The notes under the pieces were generated by a model. That model had not been told where the DNA came from. It saw nothing but the letters and a program-made list of their open reading frames with translations, and did no database searches. Shown piece by piece: positions 1-11,245 of a DNA stretch of 64,000 nucleotides. Source of the stretch: Eledone cirrhosa (Eukaryota > Mollusca > Cephalopoda > Octopoda > Eledonidae); contig OZ024742.1 in NCBI GenBank assembly GCA_964016885.1, positions 120,477,870 to 120,541,869 on the forward strand, given 5' to 3'. A program made the position numbers and the translations under genes. Numbering within the stretch: position 1 is the first letter of the stretch; each line of letters opens with the position of its first letter.

Positions 1-116
1 TTACATATAATTATGGTGAAACATTTTTAGATAAATATAAATAATTTAAAAGAAAGAGATTAGTATTGTAGGACCAAAAACAGTTTCAGGCAGTTTGGTA
101 TCAACAGGTTTAACGG
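1..116 (+). mobile_element. Family B MITE, 3' part
   Basis: The window opens inside a short interspersed element. The stretch runs from the 'ttcttacataaaattatgatg' type region through 'aggcagtttggtatcaac' to a decayed 'aggtttaac' end. The better copy at 28541-28776 shows the same order and ends AAAGGGTTAA. Its 5' half lies outside the window. Confidence 0.6.
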
Positions 117-188
117 AACTTGGGGCAATGCTATGTTCATGGTGAAGAAATCTAACTCTTAGCAGCCCAGTCATTCTAATTGCAAATA

Positions 189-688
189 CTGTATACTTGA
201 ATATAAGCCAAGGAATATGTAACCAAAAAATAGATGGTATAATAGGGAGTGGGGGTCAGCTTATATTTGGAATCAATATTGTAATGATTTTCACTAACTT
301 CAAATTCTATGTAAATAAGGTGCTAAGATATCTGAAGTGATTATTTCATAATGAAACACTGATTTCTTGGGGGATCTCTTTCAACTATTCCCTATCCATT
401 TCAATCTCCCCTTAGTATTTTTAATAATCTCCACAACAGTTTTAAAAAATCTTTCTTTTATTTTTTTTTTATTTTTTTTTTATCTTAAACTAAAACTATA
501 TCTCCATTTCTTTAAATTATTGTAAATATCAAAATATTAAAACTTCATAAATATTTTCTCCACTCATGAGAATTTCAAAACTGCACAATAATGTGTCGAT
601 TAGCTGTTTGGGCTTATAAACAAGGTTTAGATTTTAGCCCATTTCTCAGACATAAGATAGGAGTGGTCAACTTATATTCAAGTATATT
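189..688 (-). mobile_element. Family C inverted-repeat element
   Basis: It begins with TATACTTGAATATAAGCC and ends with the complement-type sequence CAACTTATATTCAAGTATA. The same termini and internal blocks ('tttctcagacataa', 'atttggtgaaa', the T-run beside the end) recur at 8345-8536 and around 37160-39815. No coding capacity is visible, so I read it as a non-autonomous DNA element. The superfamily is not clear; the TA-rich ends leave a Tc1/mariner-like origin possible. Confidence 0.55.
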
Positions 689-1517
689 ATGGAGGAGATT
701 GAATTTGGTGAAGGAAGCATTATATACTAATGATGAATGTTTTGTGACCTTGCAGAGCTGAGCTTGAATCCTTCTGATCACCTAAGCACTGAGAGGAATG
801 GGCTGTGGAAAGCTGATATTTACAACTTCAGTCTAATACTATTTGGGACTCACCAGTATTATTGAATAAAAAATATATATAATAAAAAATAAAGCAAGAG
901 GTTGTCAAGTATATTTAAAAATTTGTGTCCGTGAAACATACACGTATACACCAGGTCCAAACACAAAGGAACTAAACTCCCACTGTCACTGCCTCCGTCT
1001 CTCCCGCTGCCTCCATCTCTCACTATTATGAGTAAATGGGGGCCCTCGCACTGGCCACCCCATGGCCCCAGTGGACTGGCCGCCTCCACAAAATGAAAAG
1101 TAGCAATCAACAATGAGAAAGTCTAATTATTAACATAACACAGAAAAAAGACAAAAAGATGGAAATAATGTGTGTGTGTGATATTAAATAGTAAATAGTT
1201 CATATTTTTTAATATATTTTCCTCCATGGAATCTCTATGTTATAAATATAGGAAATATATTTTATAACTGATAGAATCTATCTTCTAATCAAGTAGCTAA
1301 CTTTCATTTATCAAACCCTTTATCTGAAAATAGTTTAAATTGGATTGGGTATAACCAATTGATAGTAAAACACCTGGCAGCTAAGAATGAGTCACAGAAA
1401 AGGTAATTTAACACAAATTCGTCCAATAATATTTCTGTAAAAGCAATGAAAATTTAAGCTTCAACAATTTACCTAGTTTAAAATACACGTTTGTGAGTGG
1501 GTGTGTGTGTAAGTGTA
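689..1517. other. AT-rich stretch, nothing assigned
   Basis: There is no recognisable gene or repeat. A minus-strand ORF of 84 codons here has no family signature and matches no motif I know. Confidence 0.5.
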
Positions 1518-1662
1518 AACATGGCTGTGTGGTTAAAAAGTTCACTTCACAACCACGGGCTCTCAGGTTCTATCCCACTGCGCAGCAGCTAAAGCAATTA
1601 TCTTCTACTTTTGTATCAGGCCAACTTGAGAGTAAAACATATAAGGAAGCCTATCGTATATG
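1518..1662 (+). mobile_element. tRNA-derived SINE, degraded
   Basis: The head 'catggctgtgtggtta' resembles a pol III A box and 'caggttctatcccactgcg' a B box, followed by 'atcttctacttttgtatcagg' and 'ggaagcctatcgtatatg'. This order matches a common cephalopod SINE type with an 'aagaagcccgtcgtatata' 3' end (from memory). Several bases are lost, so it is an old copy. Confidence 0.6.
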
Positions 1663-1945
1663 AATAAATGTAGATATGTGTTATTTATCCAGTATTTTTT
1701 TTCCTCTTTCAGGTGGTAATATTTGTTTACGTTCTGTTTAAATAGATATCCCATTGGTCAGTTGTTAGGTATGCAAAGATCTGTACCTTACTTTAAAAAA
1801 AAAAAATTACAGTGTATGTCACTTTTTTCTCAGAAATAAACAATGGTTTCAGGAGAGAGAAAAATAAATAAATAAATTAAAAAAAATAAAAATAAAAATA
1901 TAAAAAAAAAATAAAAATTTTCTTCACTACTATCATTATTGATTC

Positions 1946-2118
1946 GGCAGTATCGGTAGAGGGTTGGACGCCATGCTTTCTAGCATAGTTACGTCCCTTT
2001 ACAGTCTGAGTTCAAATCCCGCCGAGGTTAACTTTGCCTTTCATCCTTACGGGGTCGATAAAATAAAGTACCAGTAATACACTGGGTAATTGCTGGCCTT
2101 GTGCCTAACGTAGAAACA
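1946..2118 (+). mobile_element. OK-type tRNA-derived SINE with target-site duplication
   Basis: It starts GGCAGTATCGGTAGAG and has a B box in 'gagttcaaatcccgccgagg', then the body 'ggggtcgataaaataaagta' and the end 'ggccttgtgcctaacgtaga'. It is bounded by an 11-bp direct repeat ATTATTGATTC at 1935-1945 and 2119-2129, a clear L1-type insertion mark. The same family occurs at 7270, 27063 (-), 46294 (-), 53365 (-) and 53988. Confidence 0.8.
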
Positions 2119-2739
2119 ATTATTGATTCATGAATAGAAGTTTTATAGTTTGATTAATCTAGAGTTGTATATAAAAGAAAAATATTTTACTTTAACTCTA
2201 AATGTAAATAGAAAAGATATATATGTGTGTGTGTGTGTATTTTCTATCAACTGATGCAATATAGAATATTTATTCAATAACATTTCCCATAACACCTGTG
2301 GAATATCTTATATGTTACGAAAGAAGTTTTGGGGAAAACTTAAACCAACAAAACTAAAGAAAATAATGGAGTTCATAAAATAAAATTATACTGATTTTTG
2401 TCAGGTTAATTAAAATAGATAACTTGTTTCCAGATGCAATTACAAACTAAGATCCACTGAAAAAAAAAAAGAAAACCCTACACAAAATTCCAGGTATTGT
2501 GTAAAACAGCAATAAAATAAAGTTTCCTTTCTATAAGTTGGTATAAAATCTGCACAAGTTGACAATTATATGACTTTTACTAATACCATCATACATTAGT
2601 GTTCAACATTAGTAATTGATATTGACAAGCTGAACATTTTGTCTTCCAATTTCTCCCTTTCTCTATTCTCTTATTTTCTGGTGAAACATTTCATCTGAAT
2701 TCCTGCTTTAATGAGAGAGCTACTACGTGGTAACTAGAC

Positions 2740-2856
2740 TTGCTGGAAATAGCAGCCAAATCACCTTCAAACCACACCCTACTGTCTACCAGAGATGCTG
2801 TGCTGAATAAGACCCGTCCCACCCAAAAGCGGACGTATGATGATGATGATGATTAA
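2740..2856 (+). repeat. Family E fragment joined to a SINE/LINE tail
   Basis: 'ggaaatagcagccaaatcacc...caccctactgtct' is the edge of family E (see 52150-52480). It runs into 'gacccgtcccaccc...aaaagcggacgt' and (ATG)n, the terminal tail shared by the RTE-like LINE and its SINEs. It is probably two insertions abutting. Confidence 0.5.
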
Positions 2857-3003
2857 GCAAAAAGGAGAAAAAGACAGTAAAATTAAATCAATAGCAACAA
2901 GAAAAGTGACATCAACAGTAAAAAATGGAAACAAGGATAACAAGATAAATGGGAGGGTGATAGTAAAATGAATGTAAAAAAACTAGAAAAATATGGACAA
3001 TAA

Positions 3004-3100
3004 AAAAGGAACAAGGCATGGTCAGCCGACCGGACACTATCCGTCTAACCCATGCTAGCGTGGAAGAACAGACGTAAAACAGTGATGATGATGATGATGA
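3004..3100 (+). mobile_element. RTE/SINE 3' tail fragment
   Basis: It consists of 'acaaggcatggtcagccgacc', 'tctaacccatgctagcgtgg' and a (GATG)n run. This is the same order as the end of the LINE copy at 31860-31980, so it is a severely 5'-truncated insertion. Confidence 0.65.
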
Positions 3101-3663
3101 CTCATTTGAAGAAAGAATCAAGTCAAAAATTGTCCAAACTTCTATAAGTGTTTAAGGTCTTACAATATATATCTCACTCTGTACATTAACTAGAAGTAAG
3201 ATGATCGAATAAAACCATGTGACTTTAAAATAACGACTCTCAGAAGGCAGATATTACAGGACTGGTCGTAATGAGTGCTAAAAATAGCAGTCAAAAACAG
3301 TTCATCTATGGCAACTCTATCAATTTAAGATTTGGGGTAGTTATACTATAATTAGGTTAAATCTATACATATATAATGTATCTTAAGTTACTCAACAAAG
3401 AAAGCTCAATGAACAATAAGCTCAGAGCATAATTTCTAAACATTTGAATGATATAAAGGCTCTTTCATATATCAGTCTTCAAACTGAGAGAGGCTAGGTG
3501 TTCATTTTGAATGAGTATATATTGCACATCTGTTTGCTAAGTGGCATGGTGAACAGATACTGGGGCAAACAGAGAGGCTACAAAAGACCATCCAGTGCCA
3601 TCTAGTAACATCTACTGCAGCTTTGCACATATATGCATACACACATATGTATATATATATGTG

Positions 3664-3926
3664 AAGACAAGTGGGTGAGTGGTTAGAGAATTGGATTTGC
3701 AATTATGAGGTTGTGAGTTCGATTCCAGGATTGGATGATGTGTTATGTCCTTGAGCAAGACACTTTATATCACATTGCTCCTTCTGCCTGGATTTGCGAG
3801 CGGTAGATAGTATTAGCAACTGGAAAGACTAATGGAAACATTGTTTCCTTGGCCCGATTTGACAAGCCACCCTCACCCCCACTCGTTAAGCGAATGGGGT
3901 CTGGGATTTTGTCAATATCTATATAT
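3664..3926 (+). mobile_element. tRNA-derived SINE
   Basis: The A-box-like 'gtgggtgagtggttagag' is followed by the B box 'ggttgtgagttcgattcc', then 'ccttgagcaagacacttta', 'ggtagatagtattagcaact', 'ggaaacattgtttccttgg' and 'cgaatggggtctgggatttt'. The minus-strand copy at 44630-44840 has the same blocks in reverse. It is rejected as a functional tRNA because the acceptor stem does not close and the body continues for 200 bp. Confidence 0.75.
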
Positions 3927-4090
3927 TATGGAATACTCTTGGCTTCTTGCTACAATAATTTCTATACTTTTCATTTATATATATATATAAAAATTAGGTA
4001 AATATTTCACTGAGTACTAAGTACCCATAGAGATATATAGGGTGTCTATAATATAATGTTTGTTTGTTCTGCTCATCAATTTTTATATAT

Positions 4091-4487
4091 ATATATCATC
4101 ATCATCATCACCATTTTACGTCCGCTTTTCCCTGCTTGCAAGGGTATGGAGGCACATGGCTTAGTGGTTAGAGCATTGGCCTTGCAATCGAAAGGTTGTG
4201 AGTTCAATTCTCAGACCAGGTGATGTGTTGTTTCCTTGAGCAAGACACTTTATTTCACATTGCTCTAGTTTACTCAGCTGTACAAATGAGATGATAGGAC
4301 TGGGCTCCCTATCATTCCACTGTAAAGTGGACGTGTAGGCGCCACGGAAAAAAAGCACCCACCACTCACTGTAAATGAGGTTGGTGTTAGGAAGGGCATC
4401 CAGCTGTAGAAATCAAGCCAGAATCAGTTCCCGTCCCACCCTAGCAAGCAGGGAAAAGCGGATGTATGATGATGATGATATATATAT
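4091..4487 (+). mobile_element. tRNA-headed SINE with LINE tail, flanked by inverted tails
   Basis: The head at 4150-4220 has A box 'atggcttagtggttagag' and B box 'ggttgtgagttcaattctc'. The middle shares 'gagcaagacactttatttcac' with other SINEs. The 3' third ('ggttggtgttaggaagggca' and 'agctgtagaaatcaagcc') is the RTE-like LINE tail ending in (GATG)n. Unusually, 4097-4143 just upstream carries the reverse complement of that tail, so the insertion is bracketed by (ATC)n and (GAT)n. Confidence 0.75.
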
Positions 4488-5780
4488 ATATATATGCTGT
4501 TTTTTTATTGATTCATCCAAGGGTGGAAAGAAGTAAAAACAGTGAATATATGAAATATTACACAATTTATTTATTGTGTTCACTTAATTCAATCTCATTT
4601 TTATCAACTCTGTATACATCAATATTTCAGTATCCTCCCCTTCTCATATTTTTTAACTTATGTAGTTAGCATTCATCAGTACAGACAATCAGAAAATATC
4701 AGAGAGTACAGATTATCTATGATAAATTTAGAGTTCAAAGATATGTTAATAATTAAAACTGATAGTAAGGAACTTATCTGTACTCACTGATTTTTCTTCT
4801 CTTTTTTTCTGAGAGATCACAAGCAAAAAGCTACACAGGCTGAACAAAAATCTAACAGGTTTCTATGAAGTATTAATTTGTGTGCGCATGTGCGAGCGCA
4901 TGCATAGATAGTGAAAATACATATATACAAGAGAAGTAATTTCATATAACGTAATCATATATAACATAGCTCCAGCAAAGCCTCAAACATCAAGATTTCA
5001 AAAGGAACTTCAAAAGGAGCTGAAGAACAAACCAAAGAACATACACATTATAAACACATGATGTATTTATACATTCAGAATATGATTGATTTATAATACA
5101 AAGTAAACATTACTGTTCGGGTGGAACATGTTTGGGATAAAAAAAAACAACAACAAAAATCGAAATGATGACAATAAAATATTTTACACAAACTAACCTT
5201 ATATTAAAATTACATTTTCAGTCATAAAAATTGTTTACCACAGATCTTTTGGAATATTAAGAATAAGTTGCCAATATATATATCTATAATCAATACCTGG
5301 CAGTAAATTGTATTCAACTATACAGTAAGCAGAATAATTTCACATTTATGCTGAGATTTTGCAGTAAATAATCTAGATGGTGGAGCAGAACATTTTTTTT
5401 TTTTTTTTAATAACAGGGAATAAATAACTGCAAAGTAGTGAGGTGTGTTGCCCTCAAGGAAAAAAGGTAATCCATCCAGTCTGGAAAAAAAAATGAATGC
5501 ACCGCAAGGATATTTTTCTTCTACTTTCTTAAATCATCTGCTTGAGCTTGCTCAGGAATTAATAAAATAAAATAGGTAAATATAGAAGAGATCCAAAGAC
5601 TTTAAATTACAATTGTAGTTGAAAATAAATTTTTATAATCTAAACATAAAACAATGATCAAGTCAAGGAGAAAGAACTTAGCTTTTAAATTATCTGGGTC
5701 ATCTAATATTATATATTGTAAGGCAGGAAAACAAATTGCTGCTGTATTCTGTGGTGATACTGTAAAACTGACAAATTAGT
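4488..5780. other. AT-rich, nothing assigned
   Basis: I see only simple-sequence tracts: (TA)n near 4480 and homopolymer T or A runs near 5390 and 5140. No gene or family is recognised. Confidence 0.5.
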
Positions 5781-6005
5781 TTAACCCTTTAGCATTCAAA
5801 CCGACCGTATCCGGCCAGAATTCTCTCACCTCTTTCTGTTCAAACCAGCCATAACCAGCTTCTCATACTTATGTTACGGTATTGTTCTCAAAATAAATAT
5901 CAAAATCTTGTAGATTTGATATTATGTGAGATAATTATGTGAGATAAAGTATTTACCATGAAAATACAATAGTATATGAAGAGTAATGTAAATGATAAAG
6001 GGTTG
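5781..6005 (+). mobile_element. Family A piggyBac-like MITE
   Basis: It starts TTAACCCTTTAGCATTCAAA and ends 'taatgtaaatgataaagggtt'. The terminal inverted repeat consensus over five copies is CCCTTTAGCATTTA inside TTAA. The body has 'tatccggccagaatt' and 'tttgatattatgtgagata'. It has no ORF. The TTAA target and CCC start are the marks of piggyBac-type elements. Confidence 0.8.
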
Positions 6006-7190
6006 ATCCCCACCCTGTAAATGCAGTAAAGAGATGTGATAGATCCCTCTGGACTCAATAAGAAGAACCATTGATGGATATGTCTGAGCATAAGATAATT
6101 AACTGACTTGATTAATATGACAGTAGAGGTTGGCTAAAGAAAAGACTAAACAACTATAATCCTTTAAATGCTTTAACATTAGAAGCTTTTTAAAATGTAA
6201 ATATTCAACATGCAACTCATTATATATTTAAATACTAGTATCTTCAATGAAGATCAGCTAGCATGTGGCATTTACAGTAGAGAACTATCTGAAGTTATAT
6301 CAACTGAAATCTAGACAAAAATACATTACAGAATTTCAAACATGTTGCATCCAACTTTCTGCTTTTTGTCATTTATACTGTGTCATTCACTTTCTAATAC
6401 TATGCAACAAGCTTCACATGCAATTTTTACTTCCAAAAACTGCTGCCCTATGCAACATCCTTCAATTCCATCTGCTCTTGGAAAAACCAGCTCTTTATTT
6501 TAATGGGAGTTCGGCTCTTGTGTTCAGACCTGGAGTGCAGCGTCAGTTGTCCGTAAGGAGGTAGTGATATCTTATTATTGCTGCTGTTGATGTTGCTTTA
6601 TATGTTAGTAATGATGTGCTGATGATGACTGAGTCAATACTAAGTAAACAGAAAACTGTAAGAGATAATTTAGCAAACTATATATTAACCATACCAGTTT
6701 TACTCATCCTGGATGCAAGAATAAGAAAATAAAAACACTACCCAACTAAAAAATATTAATTCTATTTTAGTACATGATTTCCTAGATAACTGACAAAAAT
6801 CAGAAAAGATGAGAGCCATTTGTGGCAAAAATGAAGTGGTTTCACACAAAATTGAAAAAAAATATTCAAATTCAGCTGAAGAGGTGTGTTTGCCTCATTC
6901 ACTTGTTTCATATTTGTGCACATTGTTAGTTTGTCCAGTCTAGCAATTCCAAAACTTTATCTGTGTCCCACCACTTTATAATAAGGCCACTTAACACTAT
7001 GGAATTACGATAAGGCCAATATCCCCTTGGAATGCCTGTACTCATAATATCTCTAAGTAATTCCAGTGTCACCTACTGAGGCAATAAATATGGAAGAGAT
7101 GTGACATAATTGGACAGGCCCTCATACTCAATTATATATACATATTTTTATTCTAAGTGGGTGAAATACAAAAGTGATACTGGCAAGATA
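6006..7190. other. Unassigned stretch
   Basis: No coding signal beyond a 99-codon ORF (6265-6564, +) that lacks any recognisable domain and has the composition of random AT-rich sequence. No repeat family is assigned. Confidence 0.4.
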
Positions 7191-7269
7191 TTTAACTCAT
7201 TCATTACCATATTTGAAAATAATTTTGAGTGATTTAGTAATTTAACTAACTTCTCATTATTAAAATTGG

Positions 7270-7431
7270 CAAGGGCGGTGGATTGGCAGTATTGGTGGAG
7301 AGTCGGACGCCATGCTTTGCAGCAAAGAGTTACGGCCCTTTATGGTCTGAGTTCAAATCCCGCCAAATAACTTTGTAAAGTACCAGTAATACACTAGGAT
7401 AATTGCTGGCCTTGTGCCAAAAGTAGAAACA
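7270..7431 (+). mobile_element. OK-type tRNA-derived SINE
   Basis: It contains 'ggcggtggattggcagtatt', a B box in 'gagttcaaatcccgcc', then a body shortened by loss of the 'ctttcatccttacggggtcg' block, and the end 'ctggccttgtgcc...gtagaaac'. The flanking duplication is roughly ATTATTAAAATTGG (7256-7269) against ATTATTAAAATGG (7432-7444). The insertion lies inside a family B MITE. Confidence 0.75.
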
Positions 7432-7464
7432 ATTATTAAAATGGTGTTTGTAACATACCATATA

Positions 7465-8343
7465 CAGGGTGCGGACGATATTTGTTCGCAAGATTACTCT
7501 CTAGGAAAAAATAACACAGTAGTTTTATTTTTTAAGATTTATTTATCAAACTTGGGTCAGTTTGTCTTCATGACTTGTTCTTTTGATCTCACTCGATAAA
7601 CCCGCCATTGGCTTTGATGACGGCCTCGGAACCGGCTACAGGCCTTCGTCACTGTCCCCCGACTTAGGCCCCTAAAGGCACTTGTGATCCTGGCCTTAAG
7701 ATCGTCTTTCGTATTGCAGCTAGATCTATTGGTGTCTCGTTCCACTGCGCCCCACACAAAGAAGTCAAGGGGGTTGCAGTCAGGCGAGCTGGGAGGCCAG
7801 ATGTCAGGTGAAGTGTGGTTGACGAAGTTCTCTGACAGCCAGGCTTGGGTCTTTCGGCTGGTATGGCAGGGCGCCGAGTCTTGCTGCCACATGTACGGCC
7901 TACCTGCAGCTACCTGGTCAATCCAGGGCTTTACTACCTCGCTCAGAATGCGGATGTAGCCATCGGTGTTCAGCTTGAGGCCCTCAGGGAAGAAGTGAGG
8001 TGGCATGACGTCACCTTGACTGCTGACGACACCTAAGACCAATGTTGTCTGGAAACTTTTTTTGCATGACTCTAGGCAAGTCTTTGGATGAGACAGCGAG
8101 CCACCTGTTGTTCTGGGAGTTGATCTTCTGGCCTTATTTGTCCTCCCGGCGCGGATTCCAAGAATAACTCTGTGTCTCTTCCATAAATTTGGAGGTTCAA
8201 AATTATTCATAATCAATTATTCTGAAAATAAATAATGAAAATATAGTCACTGTTTTTATGAAGACAAGAGTGACAATGGAAATAAAAAAAATTTGCATAA
8301 AATTAGCAGTTGAAAATTGCGAACAAATATCTTCCGCACCCTG
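7465..8343 (-). mobile_element. Tc1/mariner element with 27-bp terminal inverted repeats
   Basis: The ends CAGGGTGCGGACGATATTTG... (7465-7491) and its reverse complement (8317-8343) differ at one base of 27, and both are flanked by TA (7463-7464, 8344-8345). At 879 bp it is shorter than a usual 1.2-1.4 kb element because the transposase N-terminal part is missing. The near-identical ends suggest it was moved by a transposase in trans not very long ago. Confidence 0.88.
7557..8216 (-). pseudogene. Tc1/mariner transposase, C-terminal part, frameshifted
   Basis: The 219-codon frame keeps the second and third catalytic motifs of a DDD transposase: WQQDSAPCHTS (about residues 109-119) and PPSSPDCNPLDFFVW. 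The two aspartates are separated by 37 residues, a DD37D spacing as in maT-like elements. 'LGVVSSQGDVMPPHFF' and 'VVKPWIDQV' are family blocks. The helix-turn-helix region and the first catalytic aspartate are absent. Upstream of the LGVVSS block a second frame contains NNRWLAVSSKDLPRVM, so a one-base frameshift near 8050 splits the protein. It is non-functional. Confidence 0.85.
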
Positions 8344-8344
8344 T

Positions 8345-8536
8345 ATATTCAAATATAAGCCGACCCCACTATTTTATGTCTGAGAAATGGGCAAAAATCC
8401 AAACCTTATATATGTAGAATTTGAATTTGGTGAAAATCATCAAAACATTGACCCTGAATATAAGTTGACCTCCCATTCTACCATCGATTTTTTTTGGTTA
8501 CATATTCCTCGGCTTATATTCAAGTATATACAGTAA
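8345..8536 (+). mobile_element. Family C element, internally short copy
   Basis: It runs from TTCAAATATAAGCCGACCCC to CGGCTTATATTCAAGTATA. The mariner element sits at its left edge, and its outer flanks both read as family B sequence. Shared internal blocks with 189-688 are 'atgtctgagaaatgggcaaa' and 'gaatttggtgaaaatcat'. Confidence 0.6.
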
Positions 8537-8798
8537 CTTAAATGTTCTTACATAAAATTATGATGAAACATTTGCAGAATAATGCATACAGCTGGACTGG
8601 AACCTACAGCCTCAGTGAACAAAGTACAGTAGATGTTCCATTGAGCAATGGATTCTAAAAAAGTCTATCAGTAAACATCACTTTTAATTTAAGATATATA
8701 TTTCCCAGTCAAATATCTAGAGAATATGTTTTTTTTATTAGCATTACATATGTAGACAAAAGCAGAATAATATTGTCTAAAATCTAAAGTCTGTTTCA

Positions 8799-9066
8799 AG
8801 CCTGGAGGTTCATTAGGTCGGTGCTTATACCAGTTTCATGGTGTGAAGCGACAAAGTACAAGATTCCCCACCCCTGGACAAGACATCAGTCCATTGTAGG
8901 CTTAAACCCCCAGCTATTGCTGATACTCATCTTAACTGAGTATACTGGAGCAACATGAAATGAAGTGTTTTGCTCAAGAACACAACACACAACTCAGCCC
9001 AGGAATCAAACCCACAGCAGTATGATCGTAAATTCAACACCCTTACCACTAGGCCAAACGCCTCCA
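8799..9066 (-). mobile_element. tRNA-derived SINE
   Basis: Read on the minus strand, the A-box-like 'ggcctagtggtaagggtgtt' precedes the B box 'gtgggtttgattcctgggc' and 'ttcttgagcaaaacacttca'. The body differs from the OK type ('ggtataagcaccgacctaat' at its 3' end), so this is another SINE family. Confidence 0.6.
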
Positions 9067-9104
9067 CAGAATAATATTATAGGTAACAGAAAGATAACAA
9101 TCAT

Positions 9105-9330
9105 GTTTTGAATGTTGAAGGTTTGGATTCAATTTCTGGCCCAGATAGCATGTTATGTTCTTGAGCAAGACACTTCATTTCATAGTTTCTCATGATAAGG
9201 CTGGGGCTCCTATTATTAAAACAGCCAAGAAACCTCCTATAAGAAACAACTTCATTTGGGGCTGGCTAAACCTGCATAGGCACGAGCTATAAATTTTGTT
9301 TTAGGTTTTATTTTCTGTTGTCTCACCAGG
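9105..9330 (+). mobile_element. Probable degraded SINE
   Basis: 'gaaggtttggattcaatttc' resembles a B box and is followed by 'gttcttgagcaagacacttca' and 'ggctggggctcctattatt'. The A box is lost. I rely mainly on the 'gagcaagacactt' block shared with the other SINEs. Confidence 0.45.
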
Positions 9331-11045
9331 CAGAGTGTGTGTGTGCATGTCTGTTTGTATAGCTTTGCTTCAACTGTCTCTTTTCATACCACTCTACTCA
9401 GTGTAACTCCCCCTCCTTCTAGCCATATGTTAATTCTCTCTCTCTCTCTCACTCATGCACTTTCTCCCTATGCTGTCAAATGTGACAGACCAACCAAAAC
9501 ACACTGGATATTATATAGATGACAGGCTCATACACAATTTCTGTCTACCAAATTACTCTCACAAGTTATTTGTCAACCAGCAATTATGGTAGAAGGCACT
9601 TGTACAAAGAATCGCATAATGTAAGGAATCTTCTATACCATATAGCCATACTTGCTCCAAATCTAAAATCCTTTGGGCTTATTCCAACTAACAGCACAAT
9701 GTATGGTAACAGTACAACAAAAGTACATTGCTCATCTTAAAAATCAGATGACGCATTTACTAAGGAAGTGTTATACAACTAAACTTAATTCCACAAACAA
9801 TTTACCCCACCCATTTCCTACAAATGTTTATGCTATAATAACCCTCTCACATTATTAACAATATCATTTCAAATTAGTGCCAGGAAAATTATCAGAAAAA
9901 TATTTTGGTGTGCATTTCAGCTTTGATATTGAATGCACAGAATTTTTCTTAATTAGATAGTTATTGAACTCTTAAACAAAAATTTAAAACATAGCAACAG
10001 TAATTTAACAACAAAAAAATTCCAACTTATTTACAAAGATATCTTTTAGCAGTTTCTCATAAATCAATATCTGTATAATAAAAAATATATAAAAAAAACA
10101 TAAGAAGGATAAAATAGAAATCCATCAGATATCAGCTTTTAACATCATTTAACCAAAGACAATTTTAATAAATAGTAAAAGTGGTAAACAAAAATTAGAA
10201 AGTTAGCATGAACATAAATATCTATGTGTTGTGTGTGTATATATATTTATTTGAGGTTAAAGATATACTATGTCACAACTGACTTTCCTATTCCTTGCAT
10301 CTAAGAAATTTGGCTTCTTAATGGCTACAAAATTTATTTACAAAACTACTTTACTGATTTTGTTCCAGTTGTTGGTCGAGTGTGGGGCCTTGTCAAAAAT
10401 TACTGTTAGAATTAAGAGTTTTCAAAGATAATTCAAGATCAGCCACTACATGTTAGATTCTACCATATCTGAAGTTAGAAGAGGTTCTGTAAAAGTGTAC
10501 ATGTCTGAACTACCACAACACTGCTTGCTCTTTGCTGAGTATGCCAAAAGGTTGCATGATGGTGTATTGCTCAGTGAGACAGAAGGGTTATAATATTTTT
10601 ATCCATTGAATGTTGAATAAGATGCACTGCAGTTTCAACTACAAAGCATATCATTGAAGTGTTATTGATTCCAGGATTCACATGTGTTGGGATATTGAGG
10701 TGGAATTTCTTTTGTTTCCATTCCTGTTTTGTGTACGTCTGCTTTTAAATGTCTTTTCTGTGAGCTCGATATAATTCCCCTTCCTATCAACTTCGGATGA
10801 TGCTTTGCAAGGCTCATCTTAAGTGAAATGAACACAATGTTGTATTCTGGCATAGCTTTAACTTATTCCTTGGTGTGTAGTTACTTATATTGTTTAGAGA
10901 TAAGAGTGAATATTTCTTGTGCCATTATATAGCTAACATGTACACTGTTTACAATGAACAGCTTATGGTATTTATGATTGATGAGGAAATATTTTTGCTC
11001 AATATTAGAACTGTATTTCTCAAATAAACCTATGAGATTCTCTAT
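9331..11045. other. Unassigned stretch with simple repeats
   Basis: It includes a (TC)n run at 9436-9452 and AT-rich sequence. Short ORFs of 60-73 codons have no recognisable content. No gene is supported. Confidence 0.4.
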
Positions 11046-11245
11046 ATGGTCATAACCCATGCTCAAAATAGCAGCCAAATGTCCCTCAAATAACACACTA
11101 CCATCACAAAAAAAAAAAAGATTAGATCATATGATCTTAGATATAACTATCTAAACAACAACAAAAAATAAATCATGGCTGGAATGCCTTTAGATCATGG
11201 ATCTGCTTGATCACATGATTTGGGGTTAAACAACAATTATATCCC
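11046..11245 (+). mobile_element. Family E interspersed repeat
   Basis: 'atagcagccaaatgtccctc', 'aaataacacactaccatc', an A-run, then 'catggctggaatgcctttag' and 'ggatctgcttgatcacatga'. The same block order occurs at 52150-52480 and reversed at 23888-24075 and 58855-59000. It may be an old SINE. I do not recognise a tRNA head. Confidence 0.45.

Larger units (their letters stand above)
7191..8590 (+). mobile_element. Family B MITE split by SINE, family C and mariner
   Basis: The host element is seen in three pieces: 7191-7269 ('ttaactcattcattaccata' onward), 7432-7458 ('attattaaaatggtgtttgt') and 8535-8590 ('acttaaatgttcttacata' onward). Joined in order they match the uninterrupted copy at 28541-28776. 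The gaps are filled by a SINE, then by a family C element that itself holds a mariner element. Confidence 0.7.

Noticed and set aside
859..1113. 84-codon minus-strand ORF
   Set aside because: No domain and no supporting context.
3664..3740. tRNA gene
   Set aside because: A- and B-box-like sequences are present, but there is no closed acceptor stem and the sequence continues as a repeated SINE body.
6265..6564. 99-codon ORF
   Set aside because: No motif, no codon bias evident to me and no supporting neighbour; consistent with chance in AT-rich DNA.
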